Assembly: GCA_930367215.1 (NCBI GenBank)
Contig: OV884059.1
Span: forward strand, 148,054,511-148,118,510
DNA: 64,000 nt
DNA from: Pollenia angustigena
Taxonomy: Eukaryota > Arthropoda > Insecta > Diptera > Polleniidae
Direction: 5' to 3'
Positions within the stretch are counted from its first letter, which is position 1; the number at the start of each line of letters is the position of its first letter. A model generated the notes under the pieces. That model did no database searches, was not told the origin of the DNA, and saw only the letters and a list, made by a program, of their open reading frames with translations. Below, in pieces: positions 21,139-31,752 of the stretch. A program made the translations under genes and the position numbers.

Positions 21139-23002
21139 CAGGCGCGGATTCAGGGGGGGGGGGGGGAAATAAGGAAATTTCCCCCCCGTAAATTATAAAA
21201 ATATGTTTTGTTTATTTCGATAATACAAGAGTTCCCATTAATATTATCTTTTTTTAATGTACAAAATTTTTGGAAATCCCAGCAAGGTTTTTTTTTTGTT
21301 TTTTTATTGAATCTCTAACGAAATTTTCAATAAATATCCAAATCTTCATCCTAATAGTTATTTATTAGATATTTTCAATGAAACATCTAGTTTACTGTAT
21401 TCAAATACTTATTATTCTACATTCAATCCCAGCAGGTGCCATCTATGTATAACCAAAGAGTAAACGTTTGACTTGAAAATGCGTGCGATTGAATTATTAA
21501 AAAGCCTTGGTATTTGCAATATTAATGTTTATATTAATGTGTTATATGAATCAAAATTCTATTCGATAATTTTTGACGAAAGCACGGATTTCTCGGGGAA
21601 AGCCAGATTTCCTTACATTTAAGATATTTCACCATACAACAAAAAGTTGTTAGGCAAGAATCGTTTTGGCTTTGTTGTAAAAGCATTTGAAGAGCCTTCA
21701 CAGGATATTGATAATGACGCTGATGTGTCAATTGATGCGATGGCACTATCATCAACAGTTCTTAAAACTTTGACAAATTTTAGTCTTGACCTAAAAAATT
21801 GTATAGGAGTTGGAACTGATGGGTTTCGTTTGATGTCAGCAGAAAATGGAGCTGTAAAAAAATTCTGGTAACCGCGACAAATGCGAAACAAACGCCTTTC
21901 TATTTCCCGTAAATCAGGCAAAACAAGTTCTTAGTAAAGTATTTGAGAGCCAAACTCTCTACATTATGCGAGACAAGATGGGTGGACCGTCACGACTCAG
22001 CTTTACACTTTGCAACAAGTGTACATCATATAGTAGAAGCTTTGGAAAAAATATCTGAGTGGAAAGGTAATACTTCATCAAGAGCCTTATATTAAGGAAC
22101 TCACTTAGAACTTTTGAATTTATTTGCGGAATAAACATATTAAGTGTGATACTTATTGTAACAGCCGCTTAGTATCATTTTACAAAAGCACGATATAGAT
22201 CTTCAAAAAGGATCAAGCCTTATCAAAACTTTGATCATGTGCCTTGAAGAAAAAAGAAATAAAGCCGAAGAACAATTTAAAGTGATTTTTAAAAAAGTTA
22301 AAGTTATTTGCGTTCAAATCGAGGTTCCAACCTAGAAAACAAGATTTGAACGAAATAATCACATCCAAAATGTTGAAGATTTCTACCGATTTGTAGGTTT
22401 CATTCTCTTATTGAATTTATTTTAGAAGATCGCAAAACACCTTTCCAAAAGATATCTTTAATGTATTGAACATATCAAAACTTCTACTCAAAGTGTAATC
22501 AAGTCATATATAGATATAAAAGTTTTAAAACCACAACTCGGGATAAACACCTATTAACATCTTAACTTGAGCCTGAACTGTAGCATTGGCAACAAACATG
22601 GAAATTATCTAAAATCTATCAGATAACGTTGTAGATGCTTTAATAAACTGTGATGAAGATATCTACCCAAATCTAAGAAAAATATTTCAAATTTTCGTTT
22701 CAATGCTCGTAAGTAATGCTACGAGCGAGAGGTCATTTCCTACCCTTCGTCAAATAAAAACATGGCTCAGATCAACAATGACAAACTGAACATAGACTGT
22801 ACTATCTAAATAAATAAATTGCTTATTTAAAAAGATTAGTTTATTTTAATTTATATTGAATATTTTATTTAACCTTATTGTTGAGTTTTTTTAATATAAT
22901 ATACACAAATTGCTTTTAATAAACTTTTAAAAACAAATTTTTTTTGTATCATAAAAAATTTCCCCCCCCCCCCCCCTAAGGCTCAAGCTGGATCCGCGCC
23001 TG
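21139..23002 (+). mobile_element. Degraded hAT transposon with G-rich termini
   Basis: The TIR is CAGGCGCGGATTCAGGGGGG against CCCCCC...GGATCCGCGCCTG, with a perfect 8-bp TSD AATAGTAT (21131-21138 and 23003-23010). The 1.86-kb interior encodes a broken hAT transposase. A run of G followed by AAATTTCCCCCCC makes the left end itself hairpin-like. Confidence 0.93.
21481..22790 (+). pseudogene. hAT transposase pseudogene
   Basis: Reading-frame pieces match the hAT transposase of the ZMYM1/zinc-finger-MYM-like group. The first catalytic region reads FDESTDFSG (near 21575). The second region reads LDLKNCIGVGTDGF (near 21790-21830), where related proteins have a GxDGA-type block. The C-terminal dimerisation block reads SNATSERSFPTLRQIKTWLR (near 22710-22770). 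The parts are separated by stop codons and frameshifts, and the middle (22080-22680) is hard to read, so the gene is dead. The N-terminal zinc finger is not visible. Confidence 0.82.
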
Positions 23003-23364
23003 AATAGTATGTAGGTCAAAACTCCAGTAATGAAATCGGTGAGGCTGAAGTGTACAATCTTATAGACTTGTGTACTTAATTTAAGTTTTTAACTGAATAC
23101 ATATATGATATCCATTTTATGTTATTTAAAAAAAAAAAAATACAGAAACAAACAAAATTTACTTCGGCGACTTTTTTGTATTTTTTTCAGTTTTTGGCGA
23201 CTTTTGACTGAAAAATTATACTAGCGTTTTTTGTATGCAAAATTTAATTAAAAAAAAAAAATTTTACAAAAACTGAACAAAATCGACGTTTGGCGATTTT
23301 TGGCGATTTCTGACATCCGGTTTGGCGATGGAGCTCAAAAAAATCTGACAACCCTGTACCCCAC

Positions 23365-23939
23365 TGGAACATTTGACTATTTACAATAACAAAGAAACAT
23401 CGTACATAAACGAAATTTCTGTTAATGCTTTTTAAATAGCAATGCTGCAATGCGTCTGCACTTAGAGGTTTAAGTAAAAACTCTTTTAATATATTGTGTT
23501 ATGTGCAAAGACGAGCACCCTTTTTAAACGCACATTGTGTAATTCGACTATTTACACCAATCAATGTAGAAACTAAATGAGAATTAAAAAGATAAATCTT
23601 GTTTTTAGCATACATACCGGGGATGGCATTGAGAATTTTAAAATTGTACCAACAAGCTTTGAAAATTGTACTTTTTGGACCTAAATTGTACTAAAAGATT
23701 TTTGTTTTAGTTAAATTTAATTTTATGTTTTAAATCTTATTTGTTCCGATTTGTATATAAAGTAGGAATGTAACGAATACCGATATCAATATATCGGCGA
23801 TACTTCAGATTTTCCGATATATCGGTATCGGCGATACTTTGCTATATTTTTTTTTTAATTTTTTTGAACAAATAAATAAAGTTTCTCTACTTATTTTTTG
23901 CAAAGAAAAATAACACATTAACAAAATGAAATTGTTTCA
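23365..23939. other. Spacer with fragments of MITE ends
   Basis: At 23625 GGGGATGGCATTGAGAATTT with AATTGTACC motifs resembles the complement of the end at 39340-39425. Around 23766-23850, ATATCGGTATCGGCGATAC forms short palindromic repeats. No gene is seen. Confidence 0.4.
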
Positions 23940-23947
23940 TATAACAT

Positions 23948-24461
23948 ATGAGGACTATGTGCTTAAGAAATAATTTGTCTGTTGTCCATAATTCTATGCC
24001 CACCCATTTTGATGTGGCTCACGGATCTACATCTTTAATTGATTTTTTGTTGGTAAGCAGTGGTTGTCAGACTAAGTTTTCTTATCAATTCCAATGTACT
24101 TTTATTTCTCACCAAGCATTAATGTTTGCCTCTTTTGATGTGACGTTTGACAAAATGGTTGAATTTATTGATATCGTGATTTTGATGCTATAAATTGGGA
24201 ATAAGTATCTACTTTTTTGTCTAACTATGATTTTTCGGACTTCCCTTTAGGTAATGTTAACGAAATGTGCGAATCTTTAACTGTATTTAATACTATTCTT
24301 ACATTTGTTGCCTTGGTCAAAAAGAAAGTTTGTAGAGACAAGTCTAATTGGATTAATTCGTAACAAATTGTATTTGCTAAATCTATTAGTTATTTGGCTT
24401 ACCGTTCCTATATGGCTAATCGCTCCGAAACAAACTGGAGAATTTTTTGCAGATACCATAA
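23948..24461 (+). pseudogene. LINE ORF2 remnant: endonuclease C-terminus and linker
   Basis: The segment containing NNLSVVHNSMPTHF, then GSTSLIDFLLVSS, then ISHQALMFASF corresponds to the end of the apurinic-type (EEP) endonuclease domain of LINEs: the S-LIDFLL strand and the catalytic SxHxALMF-type motif (SDH is common; here SHQ). A stop at 24191-24193 and later frame changes follow. The linker (NWRIFCRYH) continues beyond the insertion at 24462-25230. Confidence 0.78.
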
Positions 24462-25230
24462 AGGTCCCATTAGCCGACCGTAAATGTAGAAATGTAAATG
24501 TAATGTAAACAGCTGATCGTTTCTGTTATATGGAAAGCAATGCAAATGCTTAACTGACTGTAATGTCACTTAACCGTAACGTGCCAACCCGTAGAAAATA
24601 GAATTTCATTACGAGGTTACGTGACAGTTGTAGATAGTGATGGGCTGCTTATATTTTAAATGCAATGCGGGTAAAATCACTCTTTTTGTTTGGTACTTTT
24701 TCAGTTATAATATCTGTGGACTTTTGACAAAATAAGTTACAAGCCATACATATTTTCATTTATACAAATATGTATATGTTTAGATGTATAAAATTAACAA
24801 ATGTATACATATCCACAAACAAACAAAGTCTGGTTTTTAGTGGTATCAAAACCTTGTTTAGGTGTATGCACATTTTGAAATTAATGTAAGAACATGTGTA
24901 CGAATATGATATAATACATATTTGTTTTTTTGTAAATCTGTAATATTAATATCAAATATTAAATTATTTATTTATTTATACATGCAAGAAATACAGTTTT
25001 AATACTATTTAAATCACTTGGTACTTTTTCTGCAAAGCGGTCACCATTTCAACATTTTTAATTCTCATCACTGTGTGTGTTGTTTTATGTATACTAATGC
25101 TTTTTTGTTTTTGGTTGTGAAAAACAGCTGACACGTTCTTACATGTTCTATAAGTGCACAAACGAGCTTACAGTACGTTACGGTACTTTGCATTGCATTT
25201 AATTACATTTACGGTCGGCTAAAGCGGCCT
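24462..25230. mobile_element. Harbinger-type element inserted in the LINE, AGGYCSCWTTAGCCGACCGT ends
   Basis: The ends AGGTCCCATTAGCCGACCGT and the complement of AGGCCGCTTTAGCCGACCGT form TIRs that continue AAATGTA. TAA flanks both sides (24459-24461, 25231-25233). Removing the element and one TAA rejoins the LINE frame (RYH then NRVKSVIRK). It is non-coding, 769 bp. Confidence 0.88.
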
Positions 25231-26099
25231 TAATAGAGTAAAATCTGTTATTAGGAAGGTTAAGAGAAATTATTTCTCTAAAATATTTCGTAATATGGAT
25301 GCTCGTAATGTATGGAGAACCCTAAAAAGTGGTAGTGGAAATTATATTTTTAAAAATTTTGCATTTGACGACTTTATTGAATCTCCTTATTGTTTTTCAT
25401 TTCATTACGTTTCAGAACTAGAGGTTATTGATGCACTTGATAAAGTTCGGTCTCAATCGTTGGGAATTGACAATGTTCCAGCTCGCATGATTAAAATGGT
25501 ATTTCCCTTTTTGTCTAGATATATACTGTTTCTATTAAATACCATTTTAACTACTTCTATTTTTCCGCAAGCTTGGAAGATTGCCCGTGTTACTTCAATT
25601 CCTAAAACACGAGTAGTAAAAGAAACCGGAGATCTTAGACCAATTTCTATCCTTACGGCTTTGTCTAAAGTTCTTGAGCATATAATGAAACAGCAAATGT
25701 TGGATTCTTCTTCTTTGAATATTAGTAACAACCAATATGCTTTTCGCAATGGCTATAGTTCTACGCTGATGATTCTTGATCTTAATGAGCATGTCCGTCA
25801 CAATATTAAAGAGAATCTTAGTGTCCTTAATTCTCTTGATCTTGCTAATGCTTTTGGTGCTTTTTGTCATTCTACGATGATGAGGAAACTCAGAGATGTA
25901 TATAATTTCTCTAAATCTGCTTGTAAACTAATTTTTTTCAAATTTGGTTGGCAGATCGCAATATGTACAACATAATGGTGCTACTTCAGCTTTGCGTATC
26001 TTAACTACGGGTATACCTCAGGATTCCGTTTTAGGGCCACTACTTTTTACGTTATATATTAATAGCTTATCTGATTTTGTTACTACATCGTTATGTTAA
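25231..26099 (+). pseudogene. LINE ORF2 remnant: reverse transcriptase core
   Basis: A 226-codon open stretch (25295-25975) followed by a frameshifted continuation. Recognisable RT blocks are SLGIDNVPARMI, the fingers block DLRPISILTALSKVLEHIM, NQYAFRNGYSST, and SLDLANAFGAFCHST, where the catalytic Asp of the first RT motif is LDLANAF in place of the usual D-x-SKAFD. After the frameshift TTGIPQDSVLGPLLFTLYIN is the GxPQG block, with Gly changed to Asp. The YADD-equivalent lies beyond the insertion at 30717 (FTFADDV). Confidence 0.85.
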
Positions 26100-26236
26100 C
26101 CTAAGGCGACCAGATTTTGAAAATAAAAATAGAGGACATAAAGAAAAAAAGTAAAAAATATTTTTGACTTCAAAATTTTGTACTTATATTACAGACAAAT
26201 TTACATTCCCATATTTATATACGTACAGTAAATTAA

Positions 26237-26880
26237 AACAAGGAAGAAAGTATAGTCGGTTAAGCCCGACCATATGATACCCTACACCACAGTATGCATC
26301 ATGCTTATATGTCCATATAAATATGGATTTATCCATGCTTATAAACTTCATTAAAATCGGTTTGAAAGTTTGTGAGAGGTAGAAATTGCTCCCTACCTCC
26401 CCTTGTGGTCATATTTTTGAAAAACTGCATAGCTTACGTGTCCAAATAGATATGAAACTATCTATGTTTTAAATTTCATCAGAATCCGGTTGAGAGGCAG
26501 AAAGTGCCCATATCTCCCCTCGTGGTCCTATTTTTTAAAAAATGCATCTCTTTTGTGTCCATAAAAATATGGTTCTATCTATGTTTTAAATTTCATTAAA
26601 ATCGGTTTGATAGTTTCTGAGAGGAAGAAATTTCCCCCTATCTTCCCTCGTGGTCCTACGATTTCGCCCATTTTCAATAGGCTTGGTCCTTGTGCCAATT
26701 ATCTTTAAAATTGCGAACTGTACTTTGCGCACAAGGTTACATGGACAGCCAGTCAGCCAGCCAGAAGTGATTCTGAGTCGATCGGTATACTTTAAGGTGG
26801 GTCTAGGACCAATATTTTAATGCGTTACACACATCAGCACAAATGCATAATACGCTCTCCACTATTGTGGTGTGGGTATA
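26237..26880. repeat. Interspersed repeat starting AAACAAGGAAGAAAGTATAG, with ~120-bp internal units
   Basis: The repeat begins AAACAAGGAAGAAAGTATAG, then GTCGGTTAAGCCCGAC (a hairpin), then ATGATACCCTACACCACA, and ends TTGTGGTGTGGGTATAAAA, so there is an inverted pair near the ends. Inside are three ~120-bp units marked by TTAAATTTCATYARAATC and GAGAGG. The same start, in reverse, occurs at 50980-51035. I recognise the layout as a common fly repeat but cannot name a family. Confidence 0.7.
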
Positions 26881-26891
26881 AAAATAACATA

Positions 26892-27122
26892 TTATCGGCT
26901 TAATTAATATGTAAACCTGCAAATATACTTTTTAAATAAATTGAGATTTTGATGCCGTTTGGTAGAGAAAGATATGCCTCGTGGACCAGCAATTTGAGTA
27001 TTGAAGTGTGTCAAATCAACTATATTTTTTGTTTCCTCTCAAGCAGCAAATAGGAAAAATAAAAAGTTTTTCCTGTAAAATTTGTTGAAAGGGAGTTAGC
27101 AGGTTTGCATATTAAGCCGACG
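26892..27122. mobile_element. MITE with TCGGCTTAAT...GCAAACCTGC arms, copy 1
   Basis: Left arm TATCGGCTTAATTAATATG...AAACCTGC and right arm GCAGGTTTGCATATTAAGCC are inverted repeats. A second copy is at 35143-35548. It is non-coding. Confidence 0.72.
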
Positions 27123-27137
27123 ATATATAAAAATGTA

Positions 27138-27485
27138 TGTGTGTGAAGATAAATATGCCGAGTTAAATATGTTTCGACGTAACGGCTAACGCACTACATA
27201 TTTAACTCTGGATGAAATGACGTAACGAAATAATTAAATATGACATATTTAACAATCACATATTTAAATATGCCATATTTAACTATCGCATATTTAAATA
27301 TGTCATAGTATCAGATATTTTTAAACTGGGATTAAGTATAATAAAAAATACTTTAAAAAATGCAGAAAAAATATCGAATTAATTTATTCATTATTTCCTA
27401 ATAATTTCTATGGACATATTAAAAAAATCAAACAAAATAAATTGGAGTTGTCACATCTTTCTGTGTCACATATCCGGAACATATG
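27138..27485 (+). repeat. Left long inverted arm of the foldback element
   Basis: It pairs with 29655-30005 over essentially its full length with few mismatches, ending at the start of the tandem array (CATATCCGGAACATATGG). Confidence 0.9.
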
Positions 27486-29654
27486 GATATGGATGGTCTG
27501 GATGAGTGACAACGAAGGATCTGTCCAAATATGGCCAAAATCCCATAGTGAACACCAAAAAAATTTCAAAGTTCAATTTTTGAAAATTTTTTAAAAAAAA
27601 TCACAAATACAATTCAGGCATATGGGTACCATAGAAGGATAGTGTGGTCCCTTGTCCTCATTTTCCATATGGTTTGGATGAGTGACAACGAAGGATCTGT
27701 CCAAAATCCCATAGTGAACACCAAAAAAATTTCAAAGTTCAATTTTTGAAAATTTTTAAAAAAAATCACAAATACAATTCAGGCATGTGGGTACCATAGA
27801 AGGATAGTTTGGTCCCTTGTCCTCATTTTCCATATGGTTTGGATATGTGACAACGAAGGATCTGTCCAAAATCCAATAGTGAACACCAAAAAAATTTCAA
27901 AGTTAAATTTTTGAAAATTTTTAAAAAAAATCACAAATACAATTCAGGCATGTGGGTACCATAGAAGGATAGTTTGGTCCCTTGTCCTCATTTTCCATAT
28001 GGTTTGGATGAGTGACAACGAAGGATCTGTCCAAAATCCAATAGTGAACACCAAAAAAATTTCAAAGTTAAATTTTTGAAAATTTTTAAAAAAAATCACA
28101 AATACAATTCAGGCATGTGGGTACCATAGAAGGATAGTTTGGTCCCTAGTACTCATTTTCCATATGGTCTGGATGAGTGACAACGAAGGATCTGTCCAAA
28201 TATGGCCAAAATCCCATAGTGAACACCAAAAAAATTTCAAAGTTCAATTTTTAAAAATTTTTTAAAAAAATCACAGATACAATTCAGGCATATGGGTACC
28301 ATACACAGAAAAAATTATTTTTCCAATTCAAACAAAAAATTTGTAGAATCAGACAATTTTTTGTCTGAAATCGGTCCTACAAACAAATTCGCATATTCAA
28401 ACAATTTATTTGCATTTTGTTTATTGAAAAAAAACGCCGATTTTTTCAAACAAATAATTTTACAGAATCAAACAAAAAGTTTACTGAAATTCATTTAAAT
28501 TTCAAACAAATAATTTTGCTGAATCAAACAAAAAAGATTTAGCACATGCAATGACGCGCACAAGCAAGCACTGTTGGTGAAGATAAAGCAGGGCAGAGCG
28601 GCCGACTGGCTTTGAGACTCATTGTTTTGTTTGAATAAATTCTCTTTGTTTTCTAATGAAGAAGAAATGTAACCCAAAAACGGCGACAGACCGACTCGAT
28701 ATGTTTTTCGTCATCATTATATTTTTTTGTATTTGGTGTATTTAAATAAACTGTTTAAAAAAATTGAATATGGGATTTTGTTTTTTTTTTTTACCAACTT
28801 TGAAACCAACCAAAAATTTATTTTGTTTCTTATGATGCTTGTTGTGTCTGTTGTTTAAAAAGAGTGAAACGTTTTTTTACCTGTTATTGTTTTTGTTGTT
28901 TTTTTTTTTCTACAAACCTCGTCGCGATATTTTATCATTTTTCTTATTGCTGTACTTTTTTAAGGCGTCCAAAAATAGACTGCATGTGTTTTTTGTTGTA
29001 GTTCTTATATTTATCATAAAGAAGTGTTGCTTACAAGCAATAAAAAAATGCAAAAAGACGACAACATTAAAGAGCGTTCAATATTTCATAATTATGAAAA
29101 CTTGAAACCAATAGCGCGTTTATTATATTTTTGAAGAATTGTCCACATTTTTGTTGGTTAAATAAAAATCAAACAAAAATATTGATTGAATCAGTAAAAA
29201 AATTTGTAGAAATCAAAAAAAAATTCAAACAAGCGTTTGTTTGAAAATAATTCGGCAATAATTTTTTCTGTGTAGAAGGATAGTTTGGTCCCTAGTCCTC
29301 ATTTTCCATATGGTTTGGATGAGTGACAACGAAGGATCTGTCCAAATATGGCCAAAATCCCATAGTGAACACCAAAAAAATTTCAAAGTTCAATTTTTTA
29401 AAATTTTTTTAAAAAATCACAAATACAATTCAGGCATATTGGTACCATAGAAGGATAGTGTGGTCCCTTGTCCTCATTTTCCATATGGTTTGGATGAGTG
29501 ACAACGAATGATCTGTCCAAATATGGCCGAAATCCCATAGTGAACACCAAAAAAATTTCAAAGTTCAATTTTTGAAAATTTTTTAAAAAAATCACAAATA
29601 CAATTCAGAAATGTGGGTACCATAGAAGGATAGTGTGGTCCCTAATCCTCATTT
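27486..29654 (+). repeat. Central tandem array of the foldback element (~7 units of 165-177 bp)
   Basis: Units marked by GGATGAGTGACAACGAAGGA start near 27494, 27671, 27836, 28001 and 28166, then continue near 29310 and 29485 after the MITE at 28304-29272. The reverse complement shares ordered blocks with the 180-bp satellite: TGGAAAATGA-GAC, TTGTATTTGTGA, an AAAATTTTCAAAAATTGA stretch, GGGAT-TGGCCA, and CCTTCG at the end. Confidence 0.9.
28304..29272. mobile_element. MITE with CACAGAAAAAATTATT termini, TA insertion
   Basis: Ends CACAGAAAAAATTATT and AATAATTTTTTCTGTG, flanked by TA. The empty site GTACCATAGAAGG is present in every other unit of the surrounding array, so the insertion point and TA duplication are certain. 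It is 969 bp; interior repeats of CAAACAAA type and low-complexity ORFs are not genes. Confidence 0.9.
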
Positions 29655-30005
29655 TCCATATGTTCCGGATATGTGACACAGAAAGAAGTGACAACTCCAA
29701 TTTATTTTTGTTTGATTTTTTTAACATGTCCATAGAAATTATTAGGAAATAATGAATAAATTAATTCGATATTTTTTCTGCATTTTTTAAAGTATTTTTT
29801 ATTATACTTAATCCCAGTTTAAAAATATCTGATACTATGACATATTTAAGTATGCGATAGTTAAATATGGCATATTTAAATATGTGATAGTTAAATATGT
29901 CATATTTAATTATTTAGTTACGTCATTTCATCCAGAGTTAAATATGAAGTGCGTTAGCCGTTACGTCGAAACATATTTAACTCGGCATATTTATCTTCAC
30001 ACACA
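29655..30005 (-). repeat. Right long inverted arm of the foldback element
   Basis: Complement of the left arm, from TATGTTCCGGATATGTGACA to CTTCACACACA. Confidence 0.9.
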
Positions 30006-30376
30006 TAAAAATTTACATTTACTTAATTAAAATTAGTTTAAAAAAATAACGAAACTTTAAAATGCATTGCACGTACTTATTCAAAACTTTATACTGCAAG
30101 TGTATGAGAGTTCAGTATGAATATGAACAGAACAAGCATGGCACGACATTTACCATACGATTTGACAGAAAGGACCAGTTTCGCCGTGAAATAAAATGTA
30201 TTTTAATTTATAAAAATAAAAGCAAATATTGGTCATGCTTTAAAAAAAAAAGTACAAAGATGACAGATTATGAAAAAAGATGATAAAAAAGGACACAAAT
30301 TTTATAGAGGACAGCCAGTTAAAATAGATGATTGTCCTCTAAAAAAGAGTACGTATGGTCACCTTAGTTAACCATT

Positions 30377-30708
30377 AGCGGTTTTCACCCTTTGTATTAA
30401 GTGTACAACTCTGCTTTACTTAATACGATTTTATACTACAAAGCGTGAGTGTCTTTTTCGTTCGTATCGTAAATTAATGAAGTTGCTGATTGAGGGAAAG
30501 ATACCGATTTAGTTACTTCAACTGTTTTATTCTGGGTTACTTAACAAACGTGTTTACTACAGCTTTTTGTTGGATTTTCAACCACAGCGCAGTAAATTTT
30601 AGTCTAATACATTTTGTTGTTCCAGTGTTGTAAATCTTAGTACTTTAACTAAATTAATAAGATTCACAAGGTCTACAAGGGACTTTACTATCAAAAGTGA
30701 AAACCGCT
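30377..30708. mobile_element. Short element in the LINE, AGCGGTTTTCAC termini
   Basis: Ends AGCGGTTTTCACCCTTTG and the complement of AGCGGTTTTCACTTTTG, flanked by ATT (30374-30376, 30709-30711). Removing it together with 26100-30367 brings the LINE frame to FTFADDV without a shift. The 3-bp TSD suggests a Harbinger-type origin. Confidence 0.82.
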
Positions 30709-31752
30709 ATTCACTTTTGCCGATGATGTCTTATTAATCTTTAAAAGCAGAGTTGATTTTAGTGATGTTTTACAGAATAATATAAATTGTTGCTTAGATT
30801 AGGAACGTGAATGGACTTCTTTCAATTCGTTATCTATTAATCCTAGTAAGTCTTAAGCAATGATGTTTGGACCAACCACTGGTTTTTATCCTGACATTAA
30901 TGTAGTTTTGAGCAATACTCATATTTCTTTGGTTGAGCATTTTAAGTGTCTAGGTGTGTATTTGGATAGTAGAATTTATTTTGATACCCATATTAATATG
31001 GTTTATGGTAAAATTTATGGTATATTGCGTAAAATTAATTTTACTAATTTATACTTGCCTCTTCGAATTAAGAATAACTTGGCACATGCGTTGATGTTTT
31101 CGAATATCTTATATAGCCTTGAAGTTTACTCAGGTACTGGTTCTATGCGTTTAAGGATGATTAGGCGTATTTTCAATCTAATAGTTCGTTTTGTTTATAA
31201 TGTTAGACGTTATGAACATATTTCTTATATTGCTTTCAGTTTTCTTGGATGTACTTTTCGTAACTTTATTAAATATCGGAACATGATTTTGTTTTATAAA
31301 ATAATCAAAAATGGTAAACCACCTGAATTATAAAACTGCTTCGAGTTTATGCGTTCTTCTAGGAATCCCTTAATTCGTATACCAAGAATCACAACATCTT
31401 GTTTCGAAAAATCTTTTGTTCGGATTGCTAGGCTTTGGAACTTTTTACCATTTTTGTTACGTATTTTTTCCTATTCAAATAATGTTTTCCGGGTAAAAAT
31501 GGATGATACTGATGGATGATAAATATTATATCTATATCTAATGTGGCTATGGAGCCTTAATCTAAAGTGATAGTAGGTATATTATTTATAATTTTCATTT
31601 TGTTAGTTTTAATTATGAATTATAGTTATAGATAAATGAATATTATATACACGTATGTATGTAGCTTAAGCATTTATCACTTGTAATATTGATTTTTTTT
31701 TTGCCTGAATGGCTTAATATTACGTAAATAAATGAATAAATAAAAAAAAAAA
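30709..31752 (+). pseudogene. LINE ORF2 remnant: RT palm to C-terminus, and 3' tail
   Basis: It begins with FTFADDVLLIFKS, the catalytic FADD block of the RT palm, then HFKCLGVYLDSR and the thumb/C-terminal region up to about 31520. Stops at about 30800, 30855 and 31331 interrupt it. The sequence ends with an AAATAAATGAATAAATAAAA tail at 31728-31752, the expected 3' end of a jockey/CR1-type LINE. It continues the segment at 25231-26099. Confidence 0.86.

Larger units (their letters stand above)
20283..23356 (-). mobile_element. hAT-type non-autonomous element, copy 2, with two nested insertions
   Basis: Ends are CAGGGCTGTCAGATATGG and TCTGACAACCCTG with a perfect TSD TACCCCAC (20275-20282 and 23357-23364). 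It is a reverse-orientation copy of 19513-20113. Comparison with that copy shows exactly where the Tc1-like MITE (20477-21046) and the hAT transposon (21139-23002) entered. Confidence 0.92.
27138..30005. mobile_element. Foldback-type element with ~350-bp arms and a central tandem array
   Basis: The two arms (27138-27485 and 29655-30005) are near-identical inverted repeats beginning TGTGTGTGAAGATAAATATG. Flanking 10-mers TAAAAATGTA (left) and TAAAAATTTA (right) match at 9 of 10, in line with the long TSD of foldback elements. Arms contain repeated CATATTTAAATATG motifs. The centre is a tandem array of 165-177-bp units with one nested MITE. No coding capacity is seen. Confidence 0.9.
26100..30367. 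mobile_element. TTAA-flanked element with YTAAGGYGACCA ends, composite
   Basis: The termini CTAAGGCGACCAGA and TATGGTCACCTTAG form a TIR and are bordered by TTAA on both sides (26096-26099, 30368-30371), as expected for piggyBac-type insertion. Only ~140 bp at the left and ~360 bp at the right look native; the rest is later insertions (26237-26880, 26892-27122, 27138-30005). No transposase is seen. AGAGGACA occurs near both ends as an inverted subterminal motif. Confidence 0.72.
23940..31752 (+). mobile_element. Non-LTR retrotransposon (LINE, jockey/CR1-like) split by three DNA elements
   Basis: Three separated segments (23940-24461, 25231-26099, 30709-31752) belong to one LINE: end of the endonuclease, reverse transcriptase, and C-terminal part plus an AAATAAATGAATAAATAAAA tail. 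Removing the insertions at 24462-25230, 26100-30367 and 30377-30708, with one TSD copy each, rejoins the reading frame at each site. The 5' end is truncated. Several stops and a frameshift make it inactive. Confidence 0.88.

Noticed and set aside
28839..29105. 88-codon hydrophobic ORF that looks like a membrane protein
   Set aside because: Composed of poly-F/L from T-rich low-complexity DNA inside a MITE.
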